Origin: a bacterium
GTDB lineage: Bacteria > Cyanobacteriota > Vampirovibrionia > Obscuribacterales > Obscuribacteraceae
NCBI GenBank assembly: GCA_018062085.1
Contig: JAGOSY010000011.1
Span: forward strand, 100,939-164,938
Direction of reading: 5' to 3'
Length of the DNA stretch: 64,000 bases
A model generated the notes under the pieces. That model did not search any database, had not been told where the DNA came from, and saw nothing but the letters and a program-made list of their open reading frames with translations. Below, one piece after another: positions 17,074 through 27,361 of this stretch. Position 1 is the first letter of the stretch, and every line of letters begins with the position of its first letter. A program made the translations under genes and the position numbers.

Positions 17074-18048
17074 ATGCCAATAAGAAAGAAAGTAACTATC
17101 CTCGGCTCCGGCTCGGCTGGTCTCACTGCTGCTATCTACGCGGCCCGCGCAAACTTAGAGCCACTGGTGATTCAGGGGCTTCAAGCAGGCGGACAACTAA
17201 CAATTACTTCTGATGTTGAGAATTTTCCCGGTTTTCCTAATGGCATCCTCGGACCAGAACTAATGGAAGAGATGCACAAACAAGCTGAACGCTTCGGCAC
17301 CCAGTTTATTTATGACAACGCTGAATCGGTAGATTTAAGCAGCCGCCCTTTCAAAATCAAGACCAGCTCTGATGAAATCATCACCGACGTATTGATTATC
17401 GGCACCGGCGCCTCAGCCAAACTATTAGGGCTTGAATCTGAAAGCAAGTTGATGGGGCATGGCGTATCAGCCTGTGCTACTTGCGACGGTTTCTTCTTCC
17501 GTGACAAAACCGTTTTTGTCGTCGGTGGCGGAGATACAGCTCTTGAAGAAGCGACATTCTTAACCCGTTTTGCTAGTTCTGTCACAGTTGTGCACAGAAG
17601 AGATAGCTTCAGAGCTTCAGCAATTATGGCCGACCGGGCCCGCAACAATGAAAAAGTGCATTTCATCTTGGACTCTGTTGTAGAAGACATTCTCGACGTC
17701 AAAGAAGGCCAAGTCACAGCCATACGCTTGCGCAATATCAAAACCAACGAAGTACAAGAATTGCCTGCTGACGGTGTTTTCGTCGCCATTGGCCACAAGC
17801 CAAATACAGAGCTATTCCAAGGCCAAATTGACCTAACTGATACCGGCTACATCAAAACTGATGGTGTTAAAACTTCAATCAAAGGCGTATATGCTGCTGG
17901 CGACGTGCAAGACGAACTGTATCGTCAAGCCATCACAGCTGCTGGCACAGGTTGTATGGCCGCTCTAGAGGCTCAGTGGCTTCTCGAAAACGAAGAGGCT
18001 GAGGCTGAAAGTGAAAAAAAAACTCTAGCCAGCACTAAGGCCTCTTAA
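17074..18048 (+). CDS. trxB: Thioredoxin-disulfide reductase
   Basis: The 324-residue flavoprotein has the FAD motif GSGSAGLTAAIYAARA, the redox pair C134-A-T-C137, the NADPH motif VGGGDTALEEA and the C-terminal FAD motif (GVYAAGDVQDELYRQAITAAGTGCMAA). It moves electrons from NADPH to thioredoxin. A short acidic tail (EEAEAESEKK) follows the normal end. It is the first gene of a closely packed set that also contains a YyaL-like thioredoxin-domain protein, suggesting a shared redox theme. Confidence 0.97.
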   Translation: MPIRKKVTILGSGSAGLTAAIYAARANLEPLVIQGLQAGGQLTITSDVENFPGFPNGILGPELMEEMHKQAERFGTQFIYDNAESVDLSSRPFKIKTSSDEIITDVLIIGTGASAKLLGLESESKLMGHGVSACATCDGFFFRDKTVFVVGGGDTALEEATFLTRFASSVTVVHRRDSFRASAIMADRARNNEKVHFILDSVVEDILDVKEGQVTAIRLRNIKTNEVQELPADGVFVAIGHKPNTELFQGQIDLTDTGYIKTDGVKTSIKGVYAAGDVQDELYRQAITAAGTGCMAALEAQWLLENEEAEAESEKKTLASTKAS

Positions 18049-18075
18049 CTACGCTCTTTCGTGCTGTAAAACCAA

Positions 18076-18879
18076 ATGACTTTAGCCACAAATACTACTA
18101 AGCTGGGCACAGACCTCGACTGCAAAGCTGAGTCACAGATCCACCTGAGAGAAGTCTTGAGCGACAGCGATATGACCTTGGCCATAAGAAATTTTGCCAA
18201 CGAACATGTTGCCTTTAATCATCCGCTGTTCACAGCATTAAGAGCCAACAAAATCACACTCGCCTCCGCTGGCCGACTGCTCAAGAACTATGACGCCCAT
18301 GCCTCGCATTTGCGTAGGCTCTTACTTAAAGCCGCTACGATCATGCCCGAATCAGCAGTCGGATTCATCCTTGAGAACGTGCGCAATGAATACGGCAACG
18401 GCATCGATAGTGATCGCCACCAACTACAGTTGCAAGATGTGGCCTTCAGTGCTGGCGTCAGCCGTGACGACTATAGAAATTACAGTGTAGAAAAGTCAGT
18501 CAAGACTTTTATCAAAAAAGTGACACCACTTTATTTTCCTATCGCGCAGCATACAGATAAGCATGCCCCTAAATTTAAGAAGCAAACAAGAGCTTTGTCG
18601 AAAGCAGCCATTGCCGCTGGTGCTATTACGGCAACAGAATTAATGGCAGTAGAAGAATTCAGGGCTCTGCAAATTGCCTTTAGGCAATTTGATTTACAAG
18701 ACCACATTTGGTTTGATCATGTGCGAGTTGAAGAAGAGCATTCTAGCGACTCAATTGCTCTAGCTCACTATTTTCTAAGTCGTCATCAAAGTTATGAAGC
18801 AGTTGAGTATGGCCTAAGGGGAGTACTTGATGCCAACATTGACCTGTACGATGGACTACTAGCAACAATTACACAATGA
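18076..18879 (+). CDS. Haem-oxygenase-like diiron oxidase family protein
   Basis: The 267-residue all-helical protein resembles the iron-containing redox/TenA-PqqC superfamily. Candidate metal ligands are in NYDAHASHLRRLL, FILENVRNEYGNG and WFDHVRVEEEHSSDS, placed as in haem-oxygenase-like diiron oxidases. Members of this fold do varied oxidations (for example CADD, UndA, PqqC), so the substrate is unknown. The gene is 27 bp after trxB and overlaps the next glycosyltransferase as ATGA, so it is part of the same operon. The fold assignment is probable; the enzyme activity is inferred. Confidence 0.7.
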   Translation: MTLATNTTKLGTDLDCKAESQIHLREVLSDSDMTLAIRNFANEHVAFNHPLFTALRANKITLASAGRLLKNYDAHASHLRRLLLKAATIMPESAVGFILENVRNEYGNGIDSDRHQLQLQDVAFSAGVSRDDYRNYSVEKSVKTFIKKVTPLYFPIAQHTDKHAPKFKKQTRALSKAAIAAGAITATELMAVEEFRALQIAFRQFDLQDHIWFDHVRVEEEHSSDSIALAHYFLSRHQSYEAVEYGLRGVLDANIDLYDGLLATITQ

Positions 18880-20066
18880 GCAAGAAGCTCCATATCGCTC
18901 TTGTGATGCGTCTTTTCTCTAGCCAGGGTGGCCTTGAGCTTTATGCCCTCAAGCTAGTCGAAGGCCTGCTTGGTCGCGACCACAAAGTTACTGTATTTTG
19001 CGAAATCGACGAGAGTAATCTCAGTCATGCCAATTTAGTTGTGCAAAAGTTTGCCGGGCCCAAGAAAGGCTGCAACAAATGGCAGAAAATAGAGCACTAC
19101 CGAAAAGTCGCCTCAGAGGCTGTAGATAAAGCTGGCCCCTTTGATATTGTTCATTCGCAACACTTCCCTATCAACAGCGGCCAATTAGATGCTGTCACGT
19201 TTCACAACCACACAGCCGGGCGATTGTCACTGGTTGGTTATCCCGTAGAAAAGCTACTCAATAGCTTCAAGATGGCCACAGCGAAGAACTACAAGCTACG
19301 ACACAAATACGATCTAGAACTTTGTCAAAAAGCGCATATGCGCATATTTGTTGCCACGGTGATGAAAGACGATTTCTATAATACCTACCAGTTAAACCCA
19401 GCTGCCCCCTTCGCAATTGCTCCACCAGGGGCCAGCCTTGCTCACGCCAATCATATAGAGTTAGAGACAGAGCAAACAACTAGCGAAAGCCAAGAGCCGT
19501 TCACATTTCTCTTTGTCGGTAAGGGTATGCGCAAGAAGGGTCTTGACACCCTCTTCAAAGCCTGCTCAATACTCAAGAAAAGAAAGCTTGATTTTCGCCT
19601 GCTGATAGCAGGGTTAAGCAAGAAACCACTGCAAAAGTTTGACCTAATCAATTTAGGTATCAGCTCTAATGTTGAGTTTCTCGGCTATCAAAAAGATATG
19701 ATCAGTGTCTTTAACAATGCAAAAGCTCTAGTTCTACCTTCAAAAATTGAGCCCTTTGGTATGGCACCAATTCAGGCTATGCAATACGGCCTAGTGCCAA
19801 TTGTCAGCAAAGTTTGTGGTGTAGCAGAAGTTTTGAGCGACAATAACGACGCCTTAATTCTGCAAAACCATCTCAGCGCTACTGAGCTTGCCGACTTAAT
19901 GACCAAGCTTATGGGCAACCTAGAATTGTACAAAAAACTATCGAAACAAGCCCGACTTTCGGCTCAGTCAATTAGCTGGAAAAAGACTGTACAAGCTACC
20001 GAAGAAGCCTACCAGAGAATTATGCAAGCAAAGAAAATAGAACCGCTGAGAGGGGACGTACGGTGA
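18876..20066 (+). CDS. GT-B glycosyltransferase, family 4
   Basis: The 396-residue protein has the GT4 N-terminus ([27 protein letters not shown]), the middle motif [21 protein letters not shown] and the sugar-nucleotide motif [37 protein letters not shown] with the conserved E-x7-E. It resembles heptosyl/glucosyl transferases such as RfaG (WaaG). The likely role is cell-surface glycan or lipopolysaccharide core synthesis. It overlaps both neighbours (ATGA upstream, GTGA downstream), so its expression is tied to an oxidase-like and a thioredoxin-like protein, an unusual partnership. Confidence 0.88.
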   Translation: MSKKLHIALVMRLFSSQGGLELYALKLVEGLLGRDHKVTVFCEIDESNLSHANLVVQKFAGPKKGCNKWQKIEHYRKVASEAVDKAGPFDIVHSQHFPINSGQLDAVTFHNHTAGRLSLVGYPVEKLLNSFKMATAKNYKLRHKYDLELCQKAHMRIFVATVMKDDFYNTYQLNPAAPFAIAPPGASLAHANHIELETEQTTSESQEPFTFLFVGKGMRKKGLDTLFKACSILKKRKLDFRLLIAGLSKKPLQKFDLINLGISSNVEFLGYQKDMISVFNNAKALVLPSKIEPFGMAPIQAMQYGLVPIVSKVCGVAEVLSDNNDALILQNHLSATELADLMTKLMGNLELYKKLSKQARLSAQSISWKKTVQATEEAYQRIMQAKKIEPLRGDVR

Positions 20067-22225
20067 CAAAAAAGCAGGTTAAGCAAGGCGATAAGAACGC
20101 CACTTCAAATATTGTCACTAACCGCCTGGCCAATGAAACCAGCACTTATTTACAACAACACTGCCAGAATCCAGTTGATTGGTACCCTTGGGGCGACGAG
20201 GCTCTAAAGCTATCAAGGCAGGAAAATAAACCAATTTTACTTTCAATTGGCTATGCGGCTTGCCATTGGTGTCATGTTATGGCCCATGAATCATTTGAAG
20301 ATCAAGAAACTGCCGAATTGATGAATGCACTATTCGTCAATATCAAAGTAGATCGAGAAGAAAGAACCGATCTAGACGAAATATACATGAAAGCGATTCA
20401 GCTCATGACCGGTCATGGTGGCTGGCCCATGACTGTATTTCTCACACCAGAATGCAAACCTTTCTTTGGTGGCACATACTTTCCTGTGAACGACCACCAC
20501 GGCCTCCCTGGCTTTAAAAGAGTTTTGAAAAATGTAGCTGCGGCCTGGCAGACTAGCAATACTCAAATTCTCGATAGCGCTTCCGAGCTATCGAACCATC
20601 TAAAACTGATGGAACGCATTAAGTCTGACAAGCCAGAGGCTGAGAGCGAATCCAAAATGGGCTTCGCCTCTGTAGCCAACACCAATACAATCAATGCCGC
20701 CCTAGAAAAACTACAGCGCAATTTCGACAGCGACTTTGGTGGCTTTGGTGGTGCACCCAAATTTCCCCATTCTATGAGCCTAGAGTTAGCCATGCGCGCC
20801 TGCGCAAAATCTTCTAGTTTTAGCGATAGCCGCAAAGAAGAATGTCTAGAACTAGTGCAAGTAACCCTCGACAAAATGGCCTACGGCGGCATTCATGACC
20901 AAATTGGCGGTGGCTTTGCCCGCTATTCAGTCGACCGACACTGGCTAGTTCCGCACTTCGAAAAAATGCTCTACGACAATGCCCTACTAGCAAAGACCTA
21001 TATTGACGGCTATTTATTGACTGGCCGCGAGTACTGGTTACGAGTAGCAGAAGGCATTCTAAAGTTTGTCAGTCGTGAGCTGACAACCAAGCAAGGGGCA
21101 TTCTATTCAAGCTTAGATGCCGACTCAGAAGGCGAGGAAGGCAAGTTCTATGTCTGGCGCCCAGAGCAAATAGTAGAAGTCTTAGGGGAAGAAGAAGGCA
21201 CCTGGTTCAACCAAGTTTTCGGCATAACTGAGCGCGGTAATTTCGAGCACAAGACCTCAATTTTACACTTGAGCAAATCACCAGAAGAACTATCGCGTCA
21301 ATACACAACGCCTTTAGATAAGCTCTGGCAGACCGTTGATAGTGCGGCAGCAAAGCTCCTGGCCGAGCGCGCCAAGCGCATTAGACCGACTCGCGACGAA
21401 AAAGTATTAACAAGCTGGAATAGCTTAATGATTACTGCATTTATTGAGGGCTACAAAGCCACGGCTAAGCAAGAGTATTTGCAGTCAGCCCTAGAGGCAG
21501 CCAACTTTATTTTGGACAATCTAAAAGTGAATGACCGCCTAATGCGAGTCTGGGGCATGCCGGTCAATGGCCTAGATACCGAAGGTATAGTCAAGCTTAA
21601 AGGCTGTCTTGACGACTATGCTTACTTTATCGAAGCACTGCTCAATATTGCCAGTGTCGATGGCGATGAAAAATGGCTGAACACAGCAGAGCAACTTTGT
21701 CAGTCAATGATCAAGTATTTCAGAGATGAAGATGAAGGCGGTTTCTTCTTCACCGCCAGCGATCACGAAGAGTTAGTGGTGCGCCCGCGTAGCCACTATG
21801 ACGGCTCAGTGCCGTCAGGTACATCAGTGGCCACCTCAGTTTTGTTGAAACTGGCAAAGCTAACTGGCAAAGCCGAATATCTCAACTTAGCAGAAGAGAT
21901 ATTTAGCCTCTACGGCCCTCACTTTAGCCGCATGCCAGATCAATTTGCCAACTTGCTCAGCTGCTTAGACATGTATCTATTTAACGGGCCAGAAGTGGCT
22001 ATAGCACTATCGCATGACGACGATCGAGACATGCTCTTGGCCCTACATCAAAAGTACTATCCCAATAAAGTGGTAGCAGTAGCTAGTGAAAAATCAGACC
22101 TCAATTTTCTCAAAGACAAGAAAGTACTAGAAAAGAAAACTACCGTTTATATTTGTCAAAACTTCACGTGTGACAAACCAGTAAATAACCTAAGCGATCT
22201 CAAGGCACGACTGTCGGGCTGGTAG
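20063..22225 (+). CDS. YyaL/DUF255-type thioredoxin-domain protein
   Basis: The 720-residue protein has the N-terminal DUF255 thioredoxin fold ([14 protein letters not shown], then C67-H-W-C70 and [14 protein letters not shown]). It continues into an (alpha/alpha)6-barrel-like part with motifs [46 protein letters not shown] and [11 protein letters not shown]. This is the conserved family that includes bacterial YyaL and human SPATA20; its function is not firmly known. The start is GTG at 20063, overlapping the previous stop. The active-site CHWC suggests real redox chemistry rather than a degenerate fold. Confidence 0.92.
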   Translation: MTKKQVKQGDKNATSNIVTNRLANETSTYLQQHCQNPVDWYPWGDEALKLSRQENKPILLSIGYAACHWCHVMAHESFEDQETAELMNALFVNIKVDREERTDLDEIYMKAIQLMTGHGGWPMTVFLTPECKPFFGGTYFPVNDHHGLPGFKRVLKNVAAAWQTSNTQILDSASELSNHLKLMERIKSDKPEAESESKMGFASVANTNTINAALEKLQRNFDSDFGGFGGAPKFPHSMSLELAMRACAKSSSFSDSRKEECLELVQVTLDKMAYGGIHDQIGGGFARYSVDRHWLVPHFEKMLYDNALLAKTYIDGYLLTGREYWLRVAEGILKFVSRELTTKQGAFYSSLDADSEGEEGKFYVWRPEQIVEVLGEEEGTWFNQVFGITERGNFEHKTSILHLSKSPEELSRQYTTPLDKLWQTVDSAAAKLLAERAKRIRPTRDEKVLTSWNSLMITAFIEGYKATAKQEYLQSALEAANFILDNLKVNDRLMRVWGMPVNGLDTEGIVKLKGCLDDYAYFIEALLNIASVDGDEKWLNTAEQLCQSMIKYFRDEDEGGFFFTASDHEELVVRPRSHYDGSVPSGTSVATSVLLKLAKLTGKAEYLNLAEEIFSLYGPHFSRMPDQFANLLSCLDMYLFNGPEVAIALSHDDDRDMLLALHQKYYPNKVVAVASEKSDLNFLKDKKVLEKKTTVYICQNFTCDKPVNNLSDLKARLSGW

Positions 22226-22233
22226 GACTGAGT

Positions 22234-23352
22234 TCAATCTGCCAATCGCAGGTGAGAAAAGAGCAAATTGAAATCGGTTAAACCGATTTCGAATACACCA
22301 TCATCGATGCCATCTAGAGCCTTTTTAGAGTTAGCACGTCTAAGGTCGCCGCGACCAAATGGATCTTTGAGCCTGAGAGAGCGCTTCTTTGGGTTGTAGC
22401 CCAATATGCCATAAGCATGACCGGACATCAGACCATAGGCTTGGCAATCTCCATTTAACTCGGTGGTGGCAATCCCCAAAAGGCCATTGGCCAGAGCTTT
22501 ACGTAGGGCGGCGTCTTGCTCACTGGCAAAATTTCTACTAACCTGATCGCGATTAAACCAACTGCTTAGTTGCCTCAAAGTGACATAGCCCTTACCAAAG
22601 CCAAATTCACCACATTCAAAAGAAAATGTCTTGTATTCAGTCAATGACCTAGTGCTCAGTAGAACTGCCGCTTGGTCATCGGTAGCACCATAAGCGGCGG
22701 CAAAGCCTGGCAGCTCAGAACTAGCAGTAAAGCGACCTTCTAATATGGCGTGCTTGCAGAAACGTCTAGCCTGATCAAACAAATTTTGGTGCTGATTGCG
22801 ATATTGTCCATAAGCCTTTTCTAGCACTGCCAGCCATATTCCGGCGTTCTTGCAATCTTGATCTTTGGCCTTGGCATAAAGCAAAACCTCGTATGGGCTG
22901 AGCTTTGATACAACAACAGTCTGATTGACTCCTGGAAAGTAAACACTATAACCGCAGTCACTGCGAGCCTCGATATGCGAGAACAAGTCTCGGCGACCGC
23001 TTTGACTGGCACACAAAGATGCCACAGTGGCAAGAAAGCGACAGTCATAGATTGAGCCTTGCTCGATGTTCACCGGGCGCAGAGATTCTAAGCCCAGGGG
23101 AAAAAGTGCGGTGTCTGGTTTGGTCAATCTATAATCTTGATCAGCGTAAATGCTCTTAGGTACGATCGCCTTTAACCACGTAAAAATACGCCAGCCCCTC
23201 ACTGATACATCCTGGCCCGTGTATTCAATGTCGTGCAGCATTGAAATCATTGCCCCTAAAGAAAAGAGCACAGTGGCAACTACAAGAGCTTTCTTCAAAT
23301 ACGGGCGCAAAAAAGCAATGGAGCTCAAGAGCCCAGCCGCTGGTAGGTTCAT
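22234..23352 (-). CDS. Membrane-anchored calpain-like cysteine protease
   Basis: The 372-residue protein has one N-terminal membrane helix (about 21-38) and then a papain/calpain (C2) catalytic core. The oxyanion Gln and nucleophile are in Q98-G-S-I-Y-D-C104-R-F-L-A; calpains have Q-x-G-x-C-W there. WLAVLEKAYGQY near 173 matches the calpain mid motif. The catalytic His is H312 (SGHAYGILGY). The third position is D330 (LKDPFG), where calpains have Asn (RNPWG). It lacks the calcium-binding domains of animal calpains. It converges with the YyaL-like gene 8 bp away. The family call rests on motif order and is fairly strong. Confidence 0.75.
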   Translation of the reverse strand: MNLPAAGLLSSIAFLRPYLKKALVVATVLFSLGAMISMLHDIEYTGQDVSVRGWRIFTWLKAIVPKSIYADQDYRLTKPDTALFPLGLESLRPVNIEQGSIYDCRFLATVASLCASQSGRRDLFSHIEARSDCGYSVYFPGVNQTVVVSKLSPYEVLLYAKAKDQDCKNAGIWLAVLEKAYGQYRNQHQNLFDQARRFCKHAILEGRFTASSELPGFAAAYGATDDQAAVLLSTRSLTEYKTFSFECGEFGFGKGYVTLRQLSSWFNRDQVSRNFASEQDAALRKALANGLLGIATTELNGDCQAYGLMSGHAYGILGYNPKKRSLRLKDPFGRGDLRRANSKKALDGIDDGVFEIGLTDFNLLFSHLRLAD

Positions 23353-23466
23353 TAGTAATTTCCTGTCGAACCGTAACTTGTTGTTCAGCTATTCGTTCAG
23401 TTCTACATTCTGAAGATTTGGCCAGGGTTATCAAGCGGATTTACCCTAGTTAGTAATTAGCCTTTA

Positions 23467-25716
23467 TCACTTCTCTATTTTGCTTGGGCCCTGGTTGTCC
23501 TCACCAGTCGGCTTAGGCGGCACAATCAAAAACAGATGCACATGCTTCTCAATCGCTGGGTCGATCTTCTTAGCCATAATCAAATAGCGCTCAGCAGCAG
23601 CTTTATCGCCTAACTGCTTAGCTAACCCATATGTAACCATATAGGCCTCAGCGCTGGGTTGAGGTGAGCGAGCGAAATACTGATTCATCAGTGCGATTCC
23701 CTTGCGAATTCGCCCTGTTTCTAGGCAAGCCCGAGCCCACAATAACTCGGCAGTGGCCGTGTTCTTAATTTTGTAAGCAGTGCGCGCAGCGCCATGTGCC
23801 ACTTCAAAACGGAAAGGGTAACCTGTATTGAGGGCGGCTCGTACATAGGGTTCAGTAAAATCAATATCATTACGGTCAAAAATGCGACCACGATCAAACT
23901 GCCGACAGGCAAGCTCAGCAGATTCAGGTTTGTCTTCAGCCAGCATCGCCTTACCAAGGGCCAAATATAACCTTGCCTTAGCCGGATAAAGAGTAAGGGC
24001 GCTCTTAGCCAGCTCTCTCATATAAGCAGGATTGCTAATTGTCTCCTGCTCAGCCATAGCTAAGGCCAAACCCGCTTTAGCTGAAAGAATAATCTCAGAA
24101 GAAAGTTTTTGCTCTTCAGCCAGCTTCAAAGCAGCCGAATAGAGATTGGCTGCCTCTGAGTACATGCGCTGCGAGCTTTGAGAACTTGCTTGAGCCATGA
24201 GGGCCAGAGGCAATTTCTCATCTTGTTTAAGAGCACGCAAAGCCTCAATGTTACCACGCTCAATATTGACGCCACCATCAATGGTGAGCAAGAAAGCTAG
24301 CAAGGCTCTTAGCTTAGAATCGGTTGGCTCTAGTCGAAGAGCACCACGCAGAAGAGCGCTATTCGTTGAATAAGCGCGGTCGCGCCAGTTAGCCAGCCCA
24401 ACGAGTGTGAGCAAAGCCAGCGAAACAACTAGCAATGGCTTAGCCGTAATTCCCAACAATTTGGTGCCACCACGCTGCAGCATACCCGCAAGCAAGGGAG
24501 CCAAAAAGTCGGCGACCACAAGAGCAAGACCAAAGCAAGACATATAGAAGCGCTCGGCTGATGCATACTCAGGCTGCCACACCAAAGCTTGGGGAACTAG
24601 GCCAATCAAAAACAAATACAAACCAAAGAAGCGCATTGGCTTACTTCTAAATTTCACCATCATGGCCAAGATCGCAGCTACTATAGCCATTCCGGCCAAG
24701 GCACCAGGATCGCTATAACCACTAGCAATAGCAAATATTGGCGCAATCGTCAGACCAAAGGGCACAAAGAAAATACGCAGGTAGTACGAGAACAGTGCTT
24801 TGAACTGCGTTGAAAAATAAACATGTTCAGGTAAAAGCGGCAAGCCCATACCATTGCCTGCAGGTAGCGTGCTCTTAAGGAGAAAGAGAAATGGCAAACC
24901 CACTGCTGTAGCAATCAGGGTTCCAAACTCCCAGGCTCTCTCGTAAAGCCAATCTTGCCAAGAATAGCTACCTTCTTTTCCGTCATTGGCTGGCTTCAAT
25001 AGCAGACCAAGAACAATCATAGAAACTGGAATGGTGATGGCCTGACACGACGAAAAAATAGAAACAGCAACACAAAGGTAAGCGGCCAAGTAGCCAAATA
25101 CACCTCGACCCACCGAGTTGGCCATAAAGCCGGTGAGGAAGGCATTCAAGGCCAGAGCGAAGCAGAGGAAGGTAATTAAACTACCTCTACTCATAATATG
25201 CGCCACTGAATCACTAGCAACAGGATGCACTGCCAGTAGTGCACAAGCAATGAAAGGAGCAAGAAGTGGATAGTGGCTGGCAGCTAAGTACTTACGACCG
25301 GCCTGAAAATAAGTAGTTAGTCGACCAAGCAAGAGGAAAGAACTGATGACGCAGGCCACATGCAGAAGCACATTAACCGCATGATAGAGGGCCGGATTGA
25401 AACCAGTCGACTGAAAATCTAAAGCAATAGAAGCCTCAGTTATTGGTGCAGAAAATGGATGGAGAAAGCCTTCGGCGAAAAGCTGAATCCAATATTCAGT
25501 CCATTTCTTTGGCTCAATACCGCGCAAAGGTTGGAGCTGAAAATAATCGCCTAAAGTAAAGCCATTCCATACTGAAGCGGCGTGAGCCACCAAGCAAAGC
25601 AAGAAAAGAATAGTACAGAAGACAAGAACCGCTTTGCGCCCTACCCAATGCTGAACTTGACTGGCATCATCGTTGGCAACGCTACTAACTGCTCCAGACG
25701 AGCTCTTTTTGGTCAT
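23467..25716 (-). CDS. TMTC-like polytopic membrane protein with TPR tail
   Basis: The 749-residue protein starts with about 400 residues of repeated membrane helices. An extracytoplasmic loop after helix 1 (NGFTLGDYFQL, then ALDFQSTGFNPALYHAVNVLLH) matches the loop and helix of TMTC/O-mannosyltransferase-type proteins. The rest is a helical-repeat region with TPR-like units (ALKLAEEQKLS, AARTAYKIKNTATAELLWARAC, PSAEAYMVTYGLAKQLGDKAAAERYL). This architecture suggests a protein glycosyltransferase, but the acidic DD pair often seen in the loop is reduced to one Asp. Its ATG directly abuts the stop of the zinc-ribbon gene upstream, so both are co-translated. Confidence 0.7.
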   Translation of the reverse strand: MTKKSSSGAVSSVANDDASQVQHWVGRKAVLVFCTILFLLCLVAHAASVWNGFTLGDYFQLQPLRGIEPKKWTEYWIQLFAEGFLHPFSAPITEASIALDFQSTGFNPALYHAVNVLLHVACVISSFLLLGRLTTYFQAGRKYLAASHYPLLAPFIACALLAVHPVASDSVAHIMSRGSLITFLCFALALNAFLTGFMANSVGRGVFGYLAAYLCVAVSIFSSCQAITIPVSMIVLGLLLKPANDGKEGSYSWQDWLYERAWEFGTLIATAVGLPFLFLLKSTLPAGNGMGLPLLPEHVYFSTQFKALFSYYLRIFFVPFGLTIAPIFAIASGYSDPGALAGMAIVAAILAMMVKFRSKPMRFFGLYLFLIGLVPQALVWQPEYASAERFYMSCFGLALVVADFLAPLLAGMLQRGGTKLLGITAKPLLVVSLALLTLVGLANWRDRAYSTNSALLRGALRLEPTDSKLRALLAFLLTIDGGVNIERGNIEALRALKQDEKLPLALMAQASSQSSQRMYSEAANLYSAALKLAEEQKLSSEIILSAKAGLALAMAEQETISNPAYMRELAKSALTLYPAKARLYLALGKAMLAEDKPESAELACRQFDRGRIFDRNDIDFTEPYVRAALNTGYPFRFEVAHGAARTAYKIKNTATAELLWARACLETGRIRKGIALMNQYFARSPQPSAEAYMVTYGLAKQLGDKAAAERYLIMAKKIDPAIEKHVHLFLIVPPKPTGEDNQGPSKIEK

Positions 25717-26811
25717 TTAAAAATCTTTCGTTCCCGATTTAACCCATTCATCATAAGATGGCGGCTCGGCCGCGCCACCGCTATGACGGACAAAATAGTC
25801 AGCTAGTAGTTCATTGTAGTGAGCTATTCCTTTTTCAGATCTAGTTTCAGATCTAGTTTCAGATCTAGTTTCAGAACTTGACTGAGCCGCATGGCCCGAT
25901 TTCTCAGAAATCGCTTTGGCAGATATGGGCTCGGAAGAACGTGGCAGAATCACAGGAACAGGAGTACTTACATGAGCCGGAATAATTACAGGAGCCGCTG
26001 TCGTCTTATTGCTTGCCTTTTTTGTAGTGCTAGAAGTCGAACCGGAATCTGAAGAAGAAGAAGAAGAAGGCACCACTGTCATGACAGCTTTCTCTAGTCG
26101 ACTCATGTTGGCACTTTTAGCACCACTGGCTTGATGCATCAAAATACCCACCGGGCTAACATCCTGCCCCTTGTCGACGCTCTCTACAGTAGAACCAAAA
26201 ATAACTGGCAATGCCTTATCTGAATACTCGGCAATGAGTTTAAGCACTTCATCGTGGTGCTCGAAACCTGGAGAAATGCGGGAGTAGCAGGTGACTGCAT
26301 CGTGATACTTACCTTGAGTCACCATTTTCGTAGCTAGGGCAAAAAGGGCGCGATCTAGCAAAACTTGTCGCTGCTCTTGTTTGGGCCTCTTCTCTTCCAA
26401 AATACTGCGTTCTAAAACGCTGATGGCATTAGCTTCATCGCCCTTGGCTAAGTAGCTCTCAGCCAGACGAACCAAATCTTTATGGCTAGCATCAAAATTA
26501 CTACAGCACTCATAGACTGTAAGAGCAAACAAACCAAGCAAAATGGTGGCAAGCAGACCACCAAAAAGTAGCACCGGTGTCTTCAATGGTGAACCACGCA
26601 AGACTCGCCTAGCTTCCCTGACTTGAGGAGCGGGCACAGCTCTCTGCCGACCACTTCTGGTCAAAGATCTAGAAGAATAAGAATTATTCGGCTCAATGAA
26701 GTCCCCGCAATCCAAGCAAAAATCCATCCGCTTGTTTACCGGTCGACGGCACTGCGGACACTGCTTTTCTATATCAGTTCTAGATCTAGTGGGAAGCTTT
26801 GACATCGTCAC
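25717..26811 (-). CDS. Zinc-ribbon single-pass membrane protein with helical repeats
   Basis: The 364-residue protein has an N-terminal zinc ribbon (C18-x2-C21 and C32-x2-C35) and a basic linker. A membrane helix follows near residues 90-112 (VLLFGGLLATILLGLFALTVYE), then a TPR-like section (LVRLAESYLAKGDEANAISVLERSIL, YHDAVTCYSRISPG). The C-terminal half is Ser/Thr/Pro-rich and includes a short tandem peptide repeat (SETR). No enzyme domain is seen. It lies directly upstream of the TMTC-like gene with no gap; a role as an adaptor for that protein is only a guess. Confidence 0.7.
   Translation of the reverse strand: MTMSKLPTRSRTDIEKQCPQCRRPVNKRMDFCLDCGDFIEPNNSYSSRSLTRSGRQRAVPAPQVREARRVLRGSPLKTPVLLFGGLLATILLGLFALTVYECCSNFDASHKDLVRLAESYLAKGDEANAISVLERSILEEKRPKQEQRQVLLDRALFALATKMVTQGKYHDAVTCYSRISPGFEHHDEVLKLIAEYSDKALPVIFGSTVESVDKGQDVSPVGILMHQASGAKSANMSRLEKAVMTVVPSSSSSSDSGSTSSTTKKASNKTTAAPVIIPAHVSTPVPVILPRSSEPISAKAISEKSGHAAQSSSETRSETRSETRSEKGIAHYNELLADYFVRHSGGAAEPPSYDEWVKSGTKDF
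25833..25875. repeat. 12-bp tandem repeat (3.6 copies)
   Basis: The unit TTTCAGATCTAG is repeated three times perfectly (25833-25868), with a partial fourth copy to 25875. On the minus strand it codes SETR in the zinc-ribbon protein. Since 12 bp is a multiple of three, copy-number change would lengthen or shorten the protein without a frameshift. Confidence 0.85.
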
Positions 26812-26928
26812 CAGTGTATCATCCCAGGCAAATTCTTTTAATGGTTGTTAGCGCCAAGCAAAGCCAGCTAAGGCTGATGCTAATATATAGTCAAGCAGTC
26901 GCTAAATAGTGGGCTAACGAGGAGCATA

Positions 26929-27345
26929 ATGAGTACAGGTGAGCTAGCCGAAAAACTAGCAGAAGAAAAACTAGAAGAAGAGCGCAAACTTGAGGGCCAA
27001 GAGCCTAAAGTTTCATTGACGGCAGAACAAATCACCGCCAAGAAGAAGCGCCACGAGGCCGAACTCGCTGCAGAGAAAGCCGAAGTTTGGCAATCAATCA
27101 GCGCACTATATATTCCACTATCACTATTTCTCTCATGTGTCAGCTTCTCTGCAGGCGCCTTCCTTCTTTACAACTATCAAGAACCAGCGGGATGGGGCTT
27201 CATTGCTTTGACCGTAGCCATAGCTATTTCAGCTTTCGTAGCCCTCTTTCGCTTTCAAAATAAATTCAGGGCTCAGGGCATTGTTGGCGGCAAAGATACC
27301 GAGATGATAAAGCCAACAACTAGTTCGGACAAAGAAAGAGAATAA
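26929..27345 (+). CDS. Small two-helix membrane protein of unknown function
   Basis: The 138-residue protein has a highly charged N-terminus (Glu/Lys-rich, probably a helix to about residue 55). Two membrane helices follow (ALYIPLSLFLSCVSFSAGAF and WGFIALTVAIAISAFVALF) and then a short polar tail. No known family is recognised. It starts with ATG preceded by GAGGAG at a good distance, and a bidirectional hairpin terminator lies 16 bp after its end. It faces the ribosomal operon and stands alone on its strand. Confidence 0.7.
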   Translation: MSTGELAEKLAEEKLEEERKLEGQEPKVSLTAEQITAKKKRHEAELAAEKAEVWQSISALYIPLSLFLSCVSFSAGAFLLYNYQEPAGWGFIALTVAIAISAFVALFRFQNKFRAQGIVGGKDTEMIKPTTSSDKERE

Positions 27346-27361
27346 GACGGCAATAGTCCAA

